This document shows positions 23,133-34,364 of a stretch of DNA of 64,000 nucleotides, piece by piece. The DNA is from Strigamia acuminata (lineage: Eukaryota; Arthropoda; Chilopoda; Geophilomorpha; Linotaeniidae), in assembly GCA_949358305.1 (NCBI GenBank), contig OX442315.1, forward strand, positions 34,064,427 to 34,128,426, given 5' to 3'. The translations under genes and the position numbers were made by a program. Each line of letters opens with the position of its first letter. The stretch's first letter is position 1. The notes under the pieces are model-generated. The model saw only the letters and a list, made by a program, of their open reading frames with translations, did not search any database and had not been told where the DNA came from.

Positions 23133-26100
23133 ATGATCAAATCAACGTCCATCGATCCGTCCAACGACTCGTGCTTACCTAGAAACCTCAAACCGAGTCT
23201 GAAAACTATTATCCGACAGGATGCTTTGGTCATAGACGATTCGAAACCGGTAATCAAGAAACAACTTTCCTTTCCGGACGACCTGCCGCATTACCACGAG
23301 ACAAAGCTAAAACCTGGACGATTACGGAGAGCGTTGTCGGGGAAAAGCAGGAACGGAAGTGCGAAGCGTAAAATTTATACGGAAAACTTCGACGATGAAA
23401 AAAAAGATATTCCGAGCAAAAACTTTGTGGATTTCCATCATTTCGTGTGTGCGAGCCGGTTTAAAGCTCGATCGAGTTCGGCGATCTCGGAGGGCGAGCG
23501 AAATCCCAAGTCGGTCGTAAATAACCGAAACCAGCGAGTTGAAGGCGGTTCTAATTCAACTGCGAAACGATCAATTTCTTCGCGCGAAAGGGATGCGAGT
23601 GCGAGTATGAAGCGAAGTTTAAGCGTGACTGATATTTCTCTTAAATGCCCGGTTAATGTCAGAAGCGGTAGCGCCGTGAGGAAAAAGGAATCTTCATCTC
23701 CGTTGATGGGAAAAGGCGCATCTGTCAAGACTGGCAATAAATTACTCGTTAAGCAATTGTCTCTGCCAGAAACGAATAGGAAAGCGGGTAAGAATTTTTC
23801 TTTTAAATTTTGCACATTTTATCTGTTCACGTGCACCGGGTCATTTAACTTGTTAAATATTGATGAGATTTTTGTTTATGTTGGTTGTTAGTTTATCTAG
23901 AGTTTATCAGTTTTCCACATTTGTTTTTTTTCCTTCTTTTATCTGGGGCAGTTGCAAAATTGTAAACGTTTTATGAGCTGGAAACATTTTCTTTTCAAAA
24001 CCTTGGATTATTAGCATCAGGCCCGTTCTTAGAGTATTGTGCACACTTTTATTTCTTCAGTTACGTCTTTTTACGTTTGTGTGCCCACACCGTGCGCCCT
24101 TGTAGCTGAATAATAAAACAAGAAAATCTGTAATGCATGGAAGTATTACATCTTAGACTTCTAAACCCCTTCTGCAGGTATATAGAAATACTTCTGTCCA
24201 TCTAAATTGATGTATAAATTTTCAATCCATTTGCAAAACAGCGACAGTGAGTCCCCTTCGTACGAACATCCGAGTTACAAACTTTTAGAGATACAAACGT
24301 CAAATTTCGCGATAGTAGATAAGTTAGTTCGCGTGTCTAGCAGCACTGTATGCCAGCTGTTGCACTTTTCAAAGTGAAATAAAAAATTGTGATTAATATA
24401 CACCGTTTTATTAATTTCCAATAAAAAATAAGATTAAAATGTTTTTTTTTTAAAAAATTAGAAAAAACAATTTCTCTATCTTGTACGCCTTAACCTTGGA
24501 CTTATGAAAAGTTTGACTTTGCGAAGTTCTCAGAATGGAACTCGTGGACATAACAATTTGATTTTTTCACTACTCGAATTATTCACCACTCAAAATATTC
24601 GGTGCATGTAAACGTAGTATTATTGTACTCTATCGAGCCAAATTTGGACCATTTAGGTGGCAGTTGTGATTGTTTTAAGGTTGATTCCCACAAGTGGAGA
24701 ATGCCAACACTTCCTTGCCCACTTTCAAGCCCAAATTATACGCAAGGACTGAATTCCTTAAATGCCTTAAAGAAGGCGGATTGCACAGAAGGCACGAATC
24801 GACCTCCTTATCTTCCTTATAGAAGTCACTTGTGCATTGCACACGCATTGTTCATTAAAGATGTAATAAGAGAGAAGCTTTATGTCTGAAGTGGTGCAGT
24901 ATAAAATTGCTACTGCTGAATTATTTTATCTCAGAAAAAACTTAAGTCCTGCACATTAATTTATCGCATTTTGTCGATTAAGAGCCGCGGCTCTTATTCA
25001 AAACTGATATTTTTGTCAGCAATTACAATTTCTGTTTTTCGTTCGTTACATTTGTTTAATGCAGGGTTTCCCAAATGGTGAGGCGCGAGCTGATTATTGG
25101 TGGGGCGCACCCATTATACATGCCTAAATAAAACAAGCTTATTTTGTAAAGTTTTGGAAATTTTTAAGCAAAATTATATAAAATTATATAAAAAATTGTA
25201 CAAAGTTTTATGCAAAATTATATAAAAATTTCTTTTTTTCTTTTTAGTAGTATATTTTTTAAAAATTTAATGCACTGGTAGATGAAGTGGGGCGCAGAAA
25301 ATCGCCTTGCTTAAAAAGTGGGGCGCGATGCTAAAAAGCTGGGGAACCCCTGGTTTAATGTAACAAACGAAGTCTGAACGTCACGAACGAAGCGGAAGTT
25401 CATCGTTCCTGAGGTTAAATATGGAAACAATACCGTACTTTTGCAAAAATACAGTATTATTGGTGTCTCAGCCACGGCTACTATTCGAGGGCGAATCTGA
25501 ATCGGTAAAATAAGATATATGGGAAAATAAGCTTGGCAATTTTAGGCTTTTATGTCTTCGCGTTTGAATACCAGCCGCAGACTATAGCTTCTCCCTTTTA
25601 ACCCAATCAATGACAGCCTTCTTGCCAAGCAGAAGCATGAAATGGTACGAGATTGAGATTGTTTTTTGAAATTTCAGCCCAAGGAAAGATTGCACGGCAA
25701 TCTTCAGTGACGCACAAAAAGAACATCACCGTAAAGCCAAAACCACCTTCTGCAAAGGCGGCTTCAAGTACTTCGCCAGCAATTGTATCATCAGCATACA
25801 ATATTTACAAAGTTCCTAGGAAATTGTCTTCGCATACGCAAGAGCATCTTCCTAATCAGAGAAGACCTCAAACTTCAATACAGCTTAACAACCATGTAAG
25901 TTGAATGCAATCCTCTTGTGTGCATTACATACAGAACTTTTGCATTTAGCTTCCCAAACCGACCACCAAACCTCTTGCAAAGTACAAGAGGTCATTACCA
26001 GAATCACAAGCAAACAAAACCGGACATTCGAATTCACCAAACAGCAATTCTAATCTGGAAGACCTGCTGGCAGCCCTTCAAGTCAAACCTGCAAGCAAAC

Positions 26101-29100
26101 ACTTGCCAAACAACAACAAACTAAAAGTATTCAGAAGCTTCAAGGACAGGTAACTCATCAAGGCTCATAGCAACTACAATTAATTGAATTTTAACGGATT
26201 TAGTATTAACTTCCTTCCTTCGCTTTGCACCTGTTATATAATGTCATGTCCATCAGCTGTCACTGCACAATCAATGAGCAATCTCTATAAAACTTAATGG
26301 TGCATCCAAATTTCAAATATGACTTAGAAATCAATAAAAACCATCAAAATTTTTTTTTTCAAAGTTTCTATTGAGACTGACAGATAAGTTTTGTGATGGA
26401 AAAACAACACTTCGTTCATGTTAGCACCTAGCAGGTGAACAATTAGAATATAAAGCATTTCTGTGTAGGTCACAGAATACAAATTTAGTACCGGGAAATA
26501 TGGATGGGTCGGGTCATAGGGAAAGACTGCGGTGAGCCAGAGACGGGCCACCGGTTATCCGAACAACAGTAAGCGACGTTCCATCGATTTTTTAAATCAG
26601 TTTTAATGTTTTTTGACGATTTTTATCCATTTTTAGTCGGTTTTAATGCCTTCTAACTAGATTTTAATGACTTTTATTTTTATATGCAGTACAGTAGGTC
26701 TATAAACCTAATGTTTGATTATCCGAACAATTCGGTTTTATGGGGGTGCACATCTAGCCCGACACGTATCTACCGCGACAATACAGTAGTCAAGATAGAT
26801 GTAAGCATCATCAAATGTTGCTACATTTGCACACTTTTCACCTGCTAGATGGCACTTGGACAACTTTCAAGCATTTGTTTTTCGGTTTTTGTGAATAACC
26901 CTCCTTGGAAATCATTTTGACCATAACACCCACTTCTGTACCATGTCATGGCGCCATATTTGAACTAACAGTTATGTCCATTCTTGTAAATCAAAACTAA
27001 TGTTCAGATTAAGTGATGAAACAAACAAAATTTAAATGTGGTGTGCCATATCATGAGCAATTCCACATTTAAAGTGTTTCATTTTTGAGTATTCACCCTC
27101 TGTATGTTCCAAAAAAAATGGTTTTTTATCAAAAAACCAGTAAGGTTAGGTTCGCCGGGGGTCAAGAAATTAAACTTAAAATATACGTAGTCGCAGTTTC
27201 AAAAGTCGCGGTAGATACGTGTCGCGCTAGATGACACGCCCCGATTTTATAACACCCATGTCTCCCAATTAGTTCGGATAATCGATAATCTACCATAATT
27301 TCAATGGACAATTTTTAATTGAAAATTCGATAACTTTTTTCTAGACTTGGTTGTGATTTGATACCCCCCCCTCTAGAAAGTCAACAAAAATATTTGCAAC
27401 TTGTTTAATTCCTTTCAAACTGCTGCAGGATTGTAGCATTTGGGCAGTTGCATTAAGGAAATAAAAAGTAATTGCCTTTTAACTCCTCTCGCTTCTTTCC
27501 AGATCTACACTTAAAGGAGTGGAGTCATTAACAGAAATAACGACAATGGTTTCAGACGTTTCACCAGTGCTCAGCGACATTGAAGTGAGTGAACAAAGCA
27601 ACTCATGGGCAGCTCCTATTATTGGTCCTAGTGGTTACACACACAAATCCAATTACAGTAAGTTTACAAACAAATTAAATCCTCCCTAACCAAATCCATA
27701 ACTTCCTTTTTATCTATTCAGGTAAAGTTCTGCGACCTGCATTCCTGGGTCGCTCAACTTCGCAAGCTAGCAGTCGAGTGAGCAGTGCCAAATCCACCAA
27801 ATCAATCTCACCAACACCAGTAAGCAAGAAACAATAAATAATAAATCTAGAAACGATTATTTCGAATAATTTCATATTTATTCATACATAAATGCAAGAT
27901 TTATTAGCAACCGATGCATTTCTCCCTAAAGAGCGCATAATTTATACATTTTTCAGTCACCAGACATGACTATACTTAATGAGGACAACCTTGATTTATA
28001 TGGGAATCCAAATGAACTTGAAACTATGCAGTTAGTACTAAATTATGGATAGAAATCATTAGCAGCATTGACCAAACACATACCCTCTGACCAACAGAGG
28101 AAATAGAATAAAAGTTTAAAAACCATTGCATTTAGTCATTAACCCTCGCACACGCAAATGAGCATATGCCACCAGGGCAAGGGGCCGACATTCAGTGCTG
28201 GACTGGCCCGGCGGGCTGCCGGAAATTTCCCAGTGGCCCACCGTAGCCTGTCCCTGTGGCCCGACTCATCCAGATTTCCCGGTACTAAATTTGTACCCAG
28301 TCCAGCCCTGCCGATATTCACTCAAATGAGATTTTCGTCCAAATTTGGCAGATTTGCTGGATTTTCAAAGCACATACGGACCAAGATTCTGGATTTCCAA
28401 ATCCAAGAAATCTGTTGAAATCCAAATTGTCTCTGTAGTTGTTGCGAAATCGAGCATAATCATCAAAGAAATCCACTTGAAATCTTAAAATCCTTAATAA
28501 ATATCTGAAGTCTTTAGTTAATCTTTGAAATCTGACAAATTCTCTCATAAATTGTAGCAAAATCTTTTAAGAAATCCACCTCAAATCTTCAAGATTTAAC
28601 AGGATTTCAAAATCTCGTATTTTTATACTTCTATTTCAATGAGTATCACTTTTGATGTTTTTATTAAAAGATTAAATAAACCACTGAAGATGACCGGTAA
28701 CGGTCGAAAGGCCTTTGGTAAAATCGCGCATTTAATTTGTCATTTAATCTTTTAATAAATAATCTCGTGTGCGATTTTTATGATTGGCTACACCCATACA
28801 AGGATTTGTTTGAGTCGAAATATCGGTCCCTCCAATTAACTCACGGATGGGTGGTCACTAATCTGAAATGCAGCACCACCTGTCTGCAAGAAATGAAAAC
28901 CCTCCTGGTCGTCCCTCTAAACTGATGATTTCTATAACATACTTACCCATTTTTTCTCTTTTAGAATAAAAATATAAAATATACTAATTTTTAATTATCT
29001 TCTCCACAAAGCACACCAGTAGAAGATGTCGCCGAATTTCTTCCCAACTTCACAATACCAACAAGTAAATAAATTAAATTCTACTCATAATGGGCATCAA

Positions 29101-29481
29101 GAGGGTTTACAAATATTCATTTCCGGTTTTCTTCTTCCAAATCCCTACAATTTTTTTCTTCTTTTACTTTTAGTCGTAATTGATCCTCTTCTTGATGCAA
29201 ACAGCGAGATGGCAGAGGAATCATTCAACGATGAAACGTCCCTAATTGAAGTGAATTCGTCAGAGGATTGCAAGGCTTTGAATAAATATTCATCACCGAC
29301 TCCACGAGTACAAAAATAAAATTTTCTTTAAATAAAAATCCTTCAAACTTTCCCGTTTATCCTAATTTTCAAGGAACTTTTGAAGCAGGAGGGAGTGTGC
29401 AATTCATTGCATCAAAAATTGAAACAAAATGGCGTCGATATATCGATAGAGACATTACAACGGTAAGTTAAATTAAAACAA

Positions 29482-29512
<31 letters not shown>

Positions 29513-31448
29513 AATAAAATAATCTACTTACCGTGCTATTCCTTGAATCGCGTAGTGGTAGGTTGTTTTTTATTAGTTGATCATATCAGGCCCTCATTTG
29601 GGTTGGTCGAGATTGCAGACCGAATGTTTCACCTCAAGCAAGAGCCATAAAGATTAAAGTTGTGCAAAAATTTGACAAAACAATACATAAACTAGCAAAA
29701 CTGTCATGTTTGAGAAAAGATTTGAATACGTTTCTAGTTAGAACTATAGGATATATGAGTGCACGTTTCGACCTAGACTTTAATTTTCTCACCTAACAAT
29801 TTGCACATACAACAATTTTTCTCTTTTTTCAATTTCGAATTTAATTTTTTGGATATACAAGCGTCAATAAGGAATGGTTTATGCCAGGTAGCTTTTTCGA
29901 GACAAAACAGGACGTCACAATTTATTAGAAATATAATTTTCAAACAAAAATAAAAATATGGGAATATTCAAAACTTAAGCCTACATACAATTTCCACTTC
30001 GTGAGCAGTGAAAACAAAATCAACTGAAATTACCTGATTCCACAAGTGTAGAATTCCATTTTCCACCTCCGACTTGCGGCAAAAAAATACAAAATACCGT
30101 ATTTTACCAAATAAGAGCCGCGGCTCTTATTGAAAACTGCCACTTTGAGTTGCGGCTTTAATTCGGGGGCGGCTCTTATTTTAAATAGTGGCCAATATCG
30201 TACTATTACGTTCATTGAACGTATATAGCCGCGGCTACTATTCGAGGGCGGCTCTTATATCAAGTCGCCTATCTCGGCTGCGGCTACTATTCGAGGGCGG
30301 CTACAATACGAGGGCGACTCTTATTCGGTAAAATACGGTAACACAAAACTCCCATCAATTACGACAAACAAAAAAGCCACCTCGCGTAAACTCCAGTTCT
30401 GCGGACTGCATAAATCATTTTCACAGTTTAATGATCAGTGGCGTAGCAATTTGAGGCAAACGAGGCCCCAAAATATTTGCAAAAAAGAATTTTATCAAAT
30501 TTTACTTAAAAATTTCCAAATGTGGGGCTCCTCTGGTCGTTGGGAGTGCAGCACATGCCATTGACATAGGCCTACGAGCCTAGGGACCCATGGGGGATAA
30601 AAACAGAAGCTATATATTTCACCAAGTGCCAAAAATGGCTCTGCGGAAGCAGGGCTTCTTAAACTGTAGGTCGCGTAACTGAATGTGGAGGTCACGAAAA
30701 TGTTTGATTTGTTTATTCATTCGAACCTAGTTATAACGAACCACGGTGTAACGAATAGTCTAAACTCTTTATAACGAATCGCAAGGGACCCGAAAAATCG
30801 ATTCGTTATATCGAAACTTTTCAACATGGTGTCCTATAGCAACCCACCAAACCAGCCATTTTTAGGTATTCGTTATATCGTAATTCGTTAAGAGTTTCAA
30901 GTGGACTTAAAAAGGAGCTTAGTTAGTCGGTTGGCCATATAACACCATGTTAAAAAATTTTGATATAACGAACTGACTTTTTGGGCTCCTTGCGATTCGT
31001 TATAACGAGCCTCAACTGTATGTTTTGTTTCTGTAGAATTAAAGTTATGCTTTCAATTTGGTTCACTTATTAGAATGCTCGTTGTAACGAATCGCAAGGA
31101 GCCCTAGGATGTAAAAAAATTTTGATTTGTCGAAATACATAGGGGGGGGGTCGCAAACAAATTTCTGAGAAAAAAAGGGTCGCAGGTGGAAAAAGTTTAA
31201 GAAGCCCTAGCTAAAGGGCCCATCAACCCAACCCAACATGCATACGGGCCCATTGACTCCTTGCTACATCACTGATCATAAACTATTTAAATTTTGTCCC
31301 ATTCCTCAAAATCTGCAGAAACTCAACAATAATTTACACCTAAAATCTAATTTTTCCTAGTGCTCTCATGACTCCAACGGAATTCCGCATGGTCCATCAT
31401 GCCCGCAGAGCCCAATCGTGTATCTTATCTTCACGAACCGTTAGGTGA
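23133..31448 (+). CDS. Unrecognised Ser/Lys-rich protein, 587 residues
   Basis: Function not recognised. Ten exons: 23133-23787, 25678-25895, 25950-26149, 27503-27657, 27722-27819, 27957-28030, 29012-29064, 29174-29307, 29374-29462, 31361-31448. All phases join and the frame ends at TGA. An in-frame TAA lies 6 bases before the ATG. The first exon encodes a basic, Ser-rich, probably disordered region with recurring short motifs (KKQLSFPDDL, LLVKQLSLPETN, KRSLSVTDISL), possible phosphorylation or linear-motif sites. The middle is Pro/Ser/Thr-rich. The C-terminal ~60 residues look more ordered: a predicted helix ELLKQEGVCNSLHQKLKQ followed by ALMTPTEFRMVHHARRAQSC. No transmembrane segment or signal peptide is seen. 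A GTGAGA donor overlaps the stop, so a further 3' exon is possible. Introns 1, 3, 6 and 9 are long and transposon-rich. Confidence 0.7.
25062..25352. mobile_element. Complete non-autonomous hAT element with 8-bp target duplication
   Basis: The left end CAGGGTTTCCCAAA and right end GGGGAACCCCTG are imperfect inverted repeats. The flanks 25054-25061 and 25353-25360 both read GTTTAATG, a perfect 8-bp target-site duplication typical of hAT transposons. The element is 291 bp with no ORF and lies in intron 1 of the 587-residue gene. Fragments occur at 1488-1583 and 21766-21842. Confidence 0.88.
26692..27296. mobile_element. pogo/Tigger-like element containing a second inverted-repeat element
   Basis: The left end CAGTAGG...GATTATCCGAACAATTCGG (outer bases from 26692, TA just before) matches the right end inverted (CCAATTAGTTCGGATAATC near 27264-27288). 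Inside, CATCTAGCCCGACACGTATC plus TACCGCGAC at about 26751-26779 is mirrored by GTCGCGGTAGATACGTGTCG then CGCTAGATG at about 27205-27234, a separate inverted pair. This is best read as one element inserted into another. It lies in intron 3 of the 587-residue gene. Confidence 0.6.
30095..30340. mobile_element. MITE, TACCGTATTTTACC family
   Basis: Left end TACCGTATTTTACCAAATAA and right end TTATTCGGTAAAATACGGTA are inverse complements. The interior has several copies of GCGGCTACTATTCGAGGGCG and the palindrome AAGAGCCGCGGCTCTTA. Fragments of the same family lie at 24973-24998 and 25429-25515. About 246 bp, no ORF, in intron 9 of the 587-residue gene. Confidence 0.8.
30436..31274. mobile_element. 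Three-level nest of DNA transposons
   Basis: Outer element: CAGTGGCGTAGCAA at 30436 and TTGCTACATCACTG ending at 31274, hAT-like termini. Middle element: CAGGGCTTCTTAAACT at 30650 and AGTTTAAGAAGCCCTA ending at 31209. Innermost: pogo/Tigger-like sequence between about 30724 and 31022 with diverged inverted arms (CTTTATAACGAATCGCAAGG and CCTTGCGATTCGTTATAACG), followed by a second partial copy to about 31136. Target duplications of the two outer elements are not clear, so the insertion order rests on nesting alone. Confidence 0.65.
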
Positions 31449-33772
31449 GATTTAAAAAAAAAAAAAAAAGAATATTCCTAAAGTAATCAACCAAAATGTA
31501 AAAAAAAAACTGAAATAAATCAAATGCTAACAGTATGTAATCAATAGTCGACCGATGTCATTCACCCAGCAATAAAAAAACGACTTTTCACTCATTAATG
31601 AAAAACACAAAAACGCTTTATTCACAGGATCATATTGCATTTGCAACCCACCTGTTGACACCTTGGCAGCAACCTGCCTTAAAAATTAGATAAATCTGTC
31701 ATCACCTAGACTCGTTTTCCACCTAACTGCAAAATTGCCAATAAATCCAAGTTTTTAAAAAGAAAAAATATATAAATTATAGTTTCAATAACATTTTCAA
31801 ACTATATCAAATTTCACTGGAAGAAGAAGAAGAAAACACTCAATTTCAATTCTCAAGGAAGCTAACAACCTGGAACATTTTTCCTTAACACTAGATTTGC
31901 ATATAACACACATCAAATAATAGAAATATGGTGAACAAAGCAAGCATAAAATCAATTCATCAATTCAAAACTATATATATATATGTGCAATAAATTCAAA
32001 TGACGAATGTGTATATAAAATACCTCGCAACTCAAACAGCTAAAATGAAATTTGTACGGACCCTTCCTAGACACCAGTTGATTAAAACTCCAATTTCTGC
32101 CATTCCATTGTCCACTAACCCGTGTTGATGTTGGACTTTGCACATTTTCCTTTCAAAACGAGTGAAAACCACTTCTTTTAACACGTAAAACAAGCGGTTT
32201 GCACTCCCGTGTAATTACCTCACCCGTTTTAATCGTTTAATCAATGCGCCTGGTGTTTTAATTCACACCGGTTATTCTACACTCGCGTGTCCGCCATCTT
32301 GAATTGTTGATAAAAATCGAAATTAGCATTTTCAAAATATTTTCTTGTGCAAAGCCGACGAAAAAAAGTGAAATTCTTATAAACACAGCCCAATGTTATT
32401 TGTTATGGTCAATCAAATCAATAAATTTCGCAATAATAAATCAAATCAATAAATCAATAAAAGAAATTTTTAAAAATAACACTCAAATTCAAAACTAATT
32501 CCTAATTTACCTTAAAACGGGACTAGCAGCCGCGACGAAGCAAATTCCTGAAAAAGAAAACCGTTCCATCCCAACCCAAAGAAGAAAAAATCAAATTCAT
32601 AAAACGATAAAAATCAAATTCATAAAAATCCTCAAAATAGAAAAATACCGCGCCAAATTTATTTTAATAATAATCAACGACCAAGAAAAAAAACCGCAAA
32701 AAGGAAAAACAAAAACTAAAAATCAAAAATCAAAAGCTAAACCAAAACAAAAAAATCTCACCTTAATTTTTCACTTTTCTCCTGTGAAAGGTAAGAAAAA
32801 AATAAATTATTTCAATATGAAATAAAGAAAATTGCAATTATTCAATAAACTAAGCAGAAAAAAATGCAAAATCGGGTCAAATTCAAAATAAAATAAATTT
32901 TTAAAAAAGAAAAGAAAAGAAAAAACACTTGGAAAATGAAAATGAGACACAAAGTGATCAATCAATCAAAAAATCATCAACAAAAAAACCAAAAGAATTT
33001 TATGCTTGCTTGCTACCCATATTTTATTAACTCGAAAAAAAATTAAGAATAAAAACGATAATAATAATAATAATAATAAAAGGCTAAAAATTCAAATTAT
33101 GGCAATAGTGCAGATTAATTAAATTAAAATTATCTACAACAGCTTTTATCTTGGACGTGGTTCGTCTTCAGCCTTGAAGTCCAACCCTTCTACTTTTAAT
33201 ATTATAATTATAATGAATCATCAAGATATAAAACAATACGCATTTCTGTTGCAAGGAATCATTTCAAATACAACTACACAACAAATTCTATGATCGAAAA
33301 AAAAAAAAATTAAAATTAAAAAAAAAATAATAAAAAATAAAAGAAAAATAAAATAAAAAGACAAGTTATTATTATTACTTAAACAACTACACAATTATCA
33401 TATTATATCAATCCACATTTTTGATATCCATTAAATATACAAAATAAACGAAAAAATTAAGAAACAGAAAAAATAAACCAACTTTTTTTTTTTCATATGG
33501 TATGTATTTTTATCATTTAAAATTATAATAATAATAATAATAAAGTCACAATTTTTTTGTTTCTAAATCCTTTTCATAAAATTCTTCATCTGTCAAACCG
33601 CATTCAATTATTGACACAAATAAACAAAATTAGAATATAGAATGATAATATTTCAATGCACGAGAGCTTGTGGGAAGGGGGGCATCGTCAATGTATTCAA
33701 GTGCTTGGGAAAATGGCGTCTGAAAAAGAACAACAAACCGCTGTCGTTCATATCACTTGCCACAAACTTTCT
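31449..33772. other. AT-rich region between the 587-residue gene and FUBP, with an orphan promoter-like spot
   Basis: Probably 3' UTRs plus simple sequence ((AAT)n near 33057 and 33523). At 32289-32300 GTCCGCCATCTTG is the complement of CAAGATGGCGGAC, a strong YY1-type initiator word. On the minus strand just downstream, 31952-32143 has a 63-codon ORF with an exon-like start (QSPTSTRVSGQWNGRNWSF) and a possible donor at about 32021. No family match is recognised. Confidence 0.4.
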
Positions 33773-34092
33773 TCAAAAACTGTGCTGAAAAAACAAAATG
33801 GCGTTAAATTTCGATAAACAAATCCCGAATCCGCCCAAACCGGATCCACCTAAGAAAAAACTAAATCATTTATAAAACAAAAATCTTAAAATAAATAAAT
33901 AAATAAAAACCTTCAACACACCTGTTTATAATGGCTGTGATGAGCGTACCACACATTACTTACCACCGTACCGCCCCGATTTTCCCTTCTCCGACCGCCA
34001 AACGAACGGAGACACCCGCACCATCCGGGTCTTCCGCATCTCCATCCACTCTGGCGGCGGAAAATCGAGACGTTCGGTCCACTCGCGCCCAT
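33773..34092 (-). CDS. Candidate alternative 3' exons of the FUBP gene
   Basis: Minus strand 34092-33964 (129 nt) is strikingly GC-rich in very AT-rich DNA, with an acceptor (GAGATAG) before it and a strong donor (GTAAGTAATG) after it. All three frames are open; the most protein-like reads REWTERLDFPPPEWMEMRK...SGRYG. A second exon-like piece, 33849-33773, follows an acceptor (TTTTTTCTTAG); in the matching phase it encodes GGSGLGGFGICLSKFN... and stops. The main FUBP reading frame stops at 34365, and a GTAAGT donor lies just past that stop near 34345, so these could be spliced 3' UTR exons or an alternative C-terminus using an internal donor in the last coding exon. Coding status is uncertain. 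Confidence 0.4.
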
Positions 34093-34364
34093 CTATCTCA
34101 AATCCAAATATTTACATACATACCATTAAACGCTGTTAATTAATCGCTTCACACTCATAAAAACACTAAAATAGCACTAAACCAAACCCGTAAATACTCA
34201 AAAAACACTACAAAAACACAAAAATAAAAGAAACAAAAATCCAAATTTCTTATCCAAAACCACCTTACAAAAAATCCTCTTCTCGACCAATGGGCTAACA
34301 ATTCCAACATTCACAATTATTTAAACTTAAAAAAAACATCAACTTACCCTTAAACTAAGTGCTC

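Noticed and set aside
24245-24545. Possible Tigger-type element starting CAGTGAGTCCCCTTCGTACG
   Set aside because: The sequence style fits, but I could not match the two ends as inverted repeats or find target duplications.
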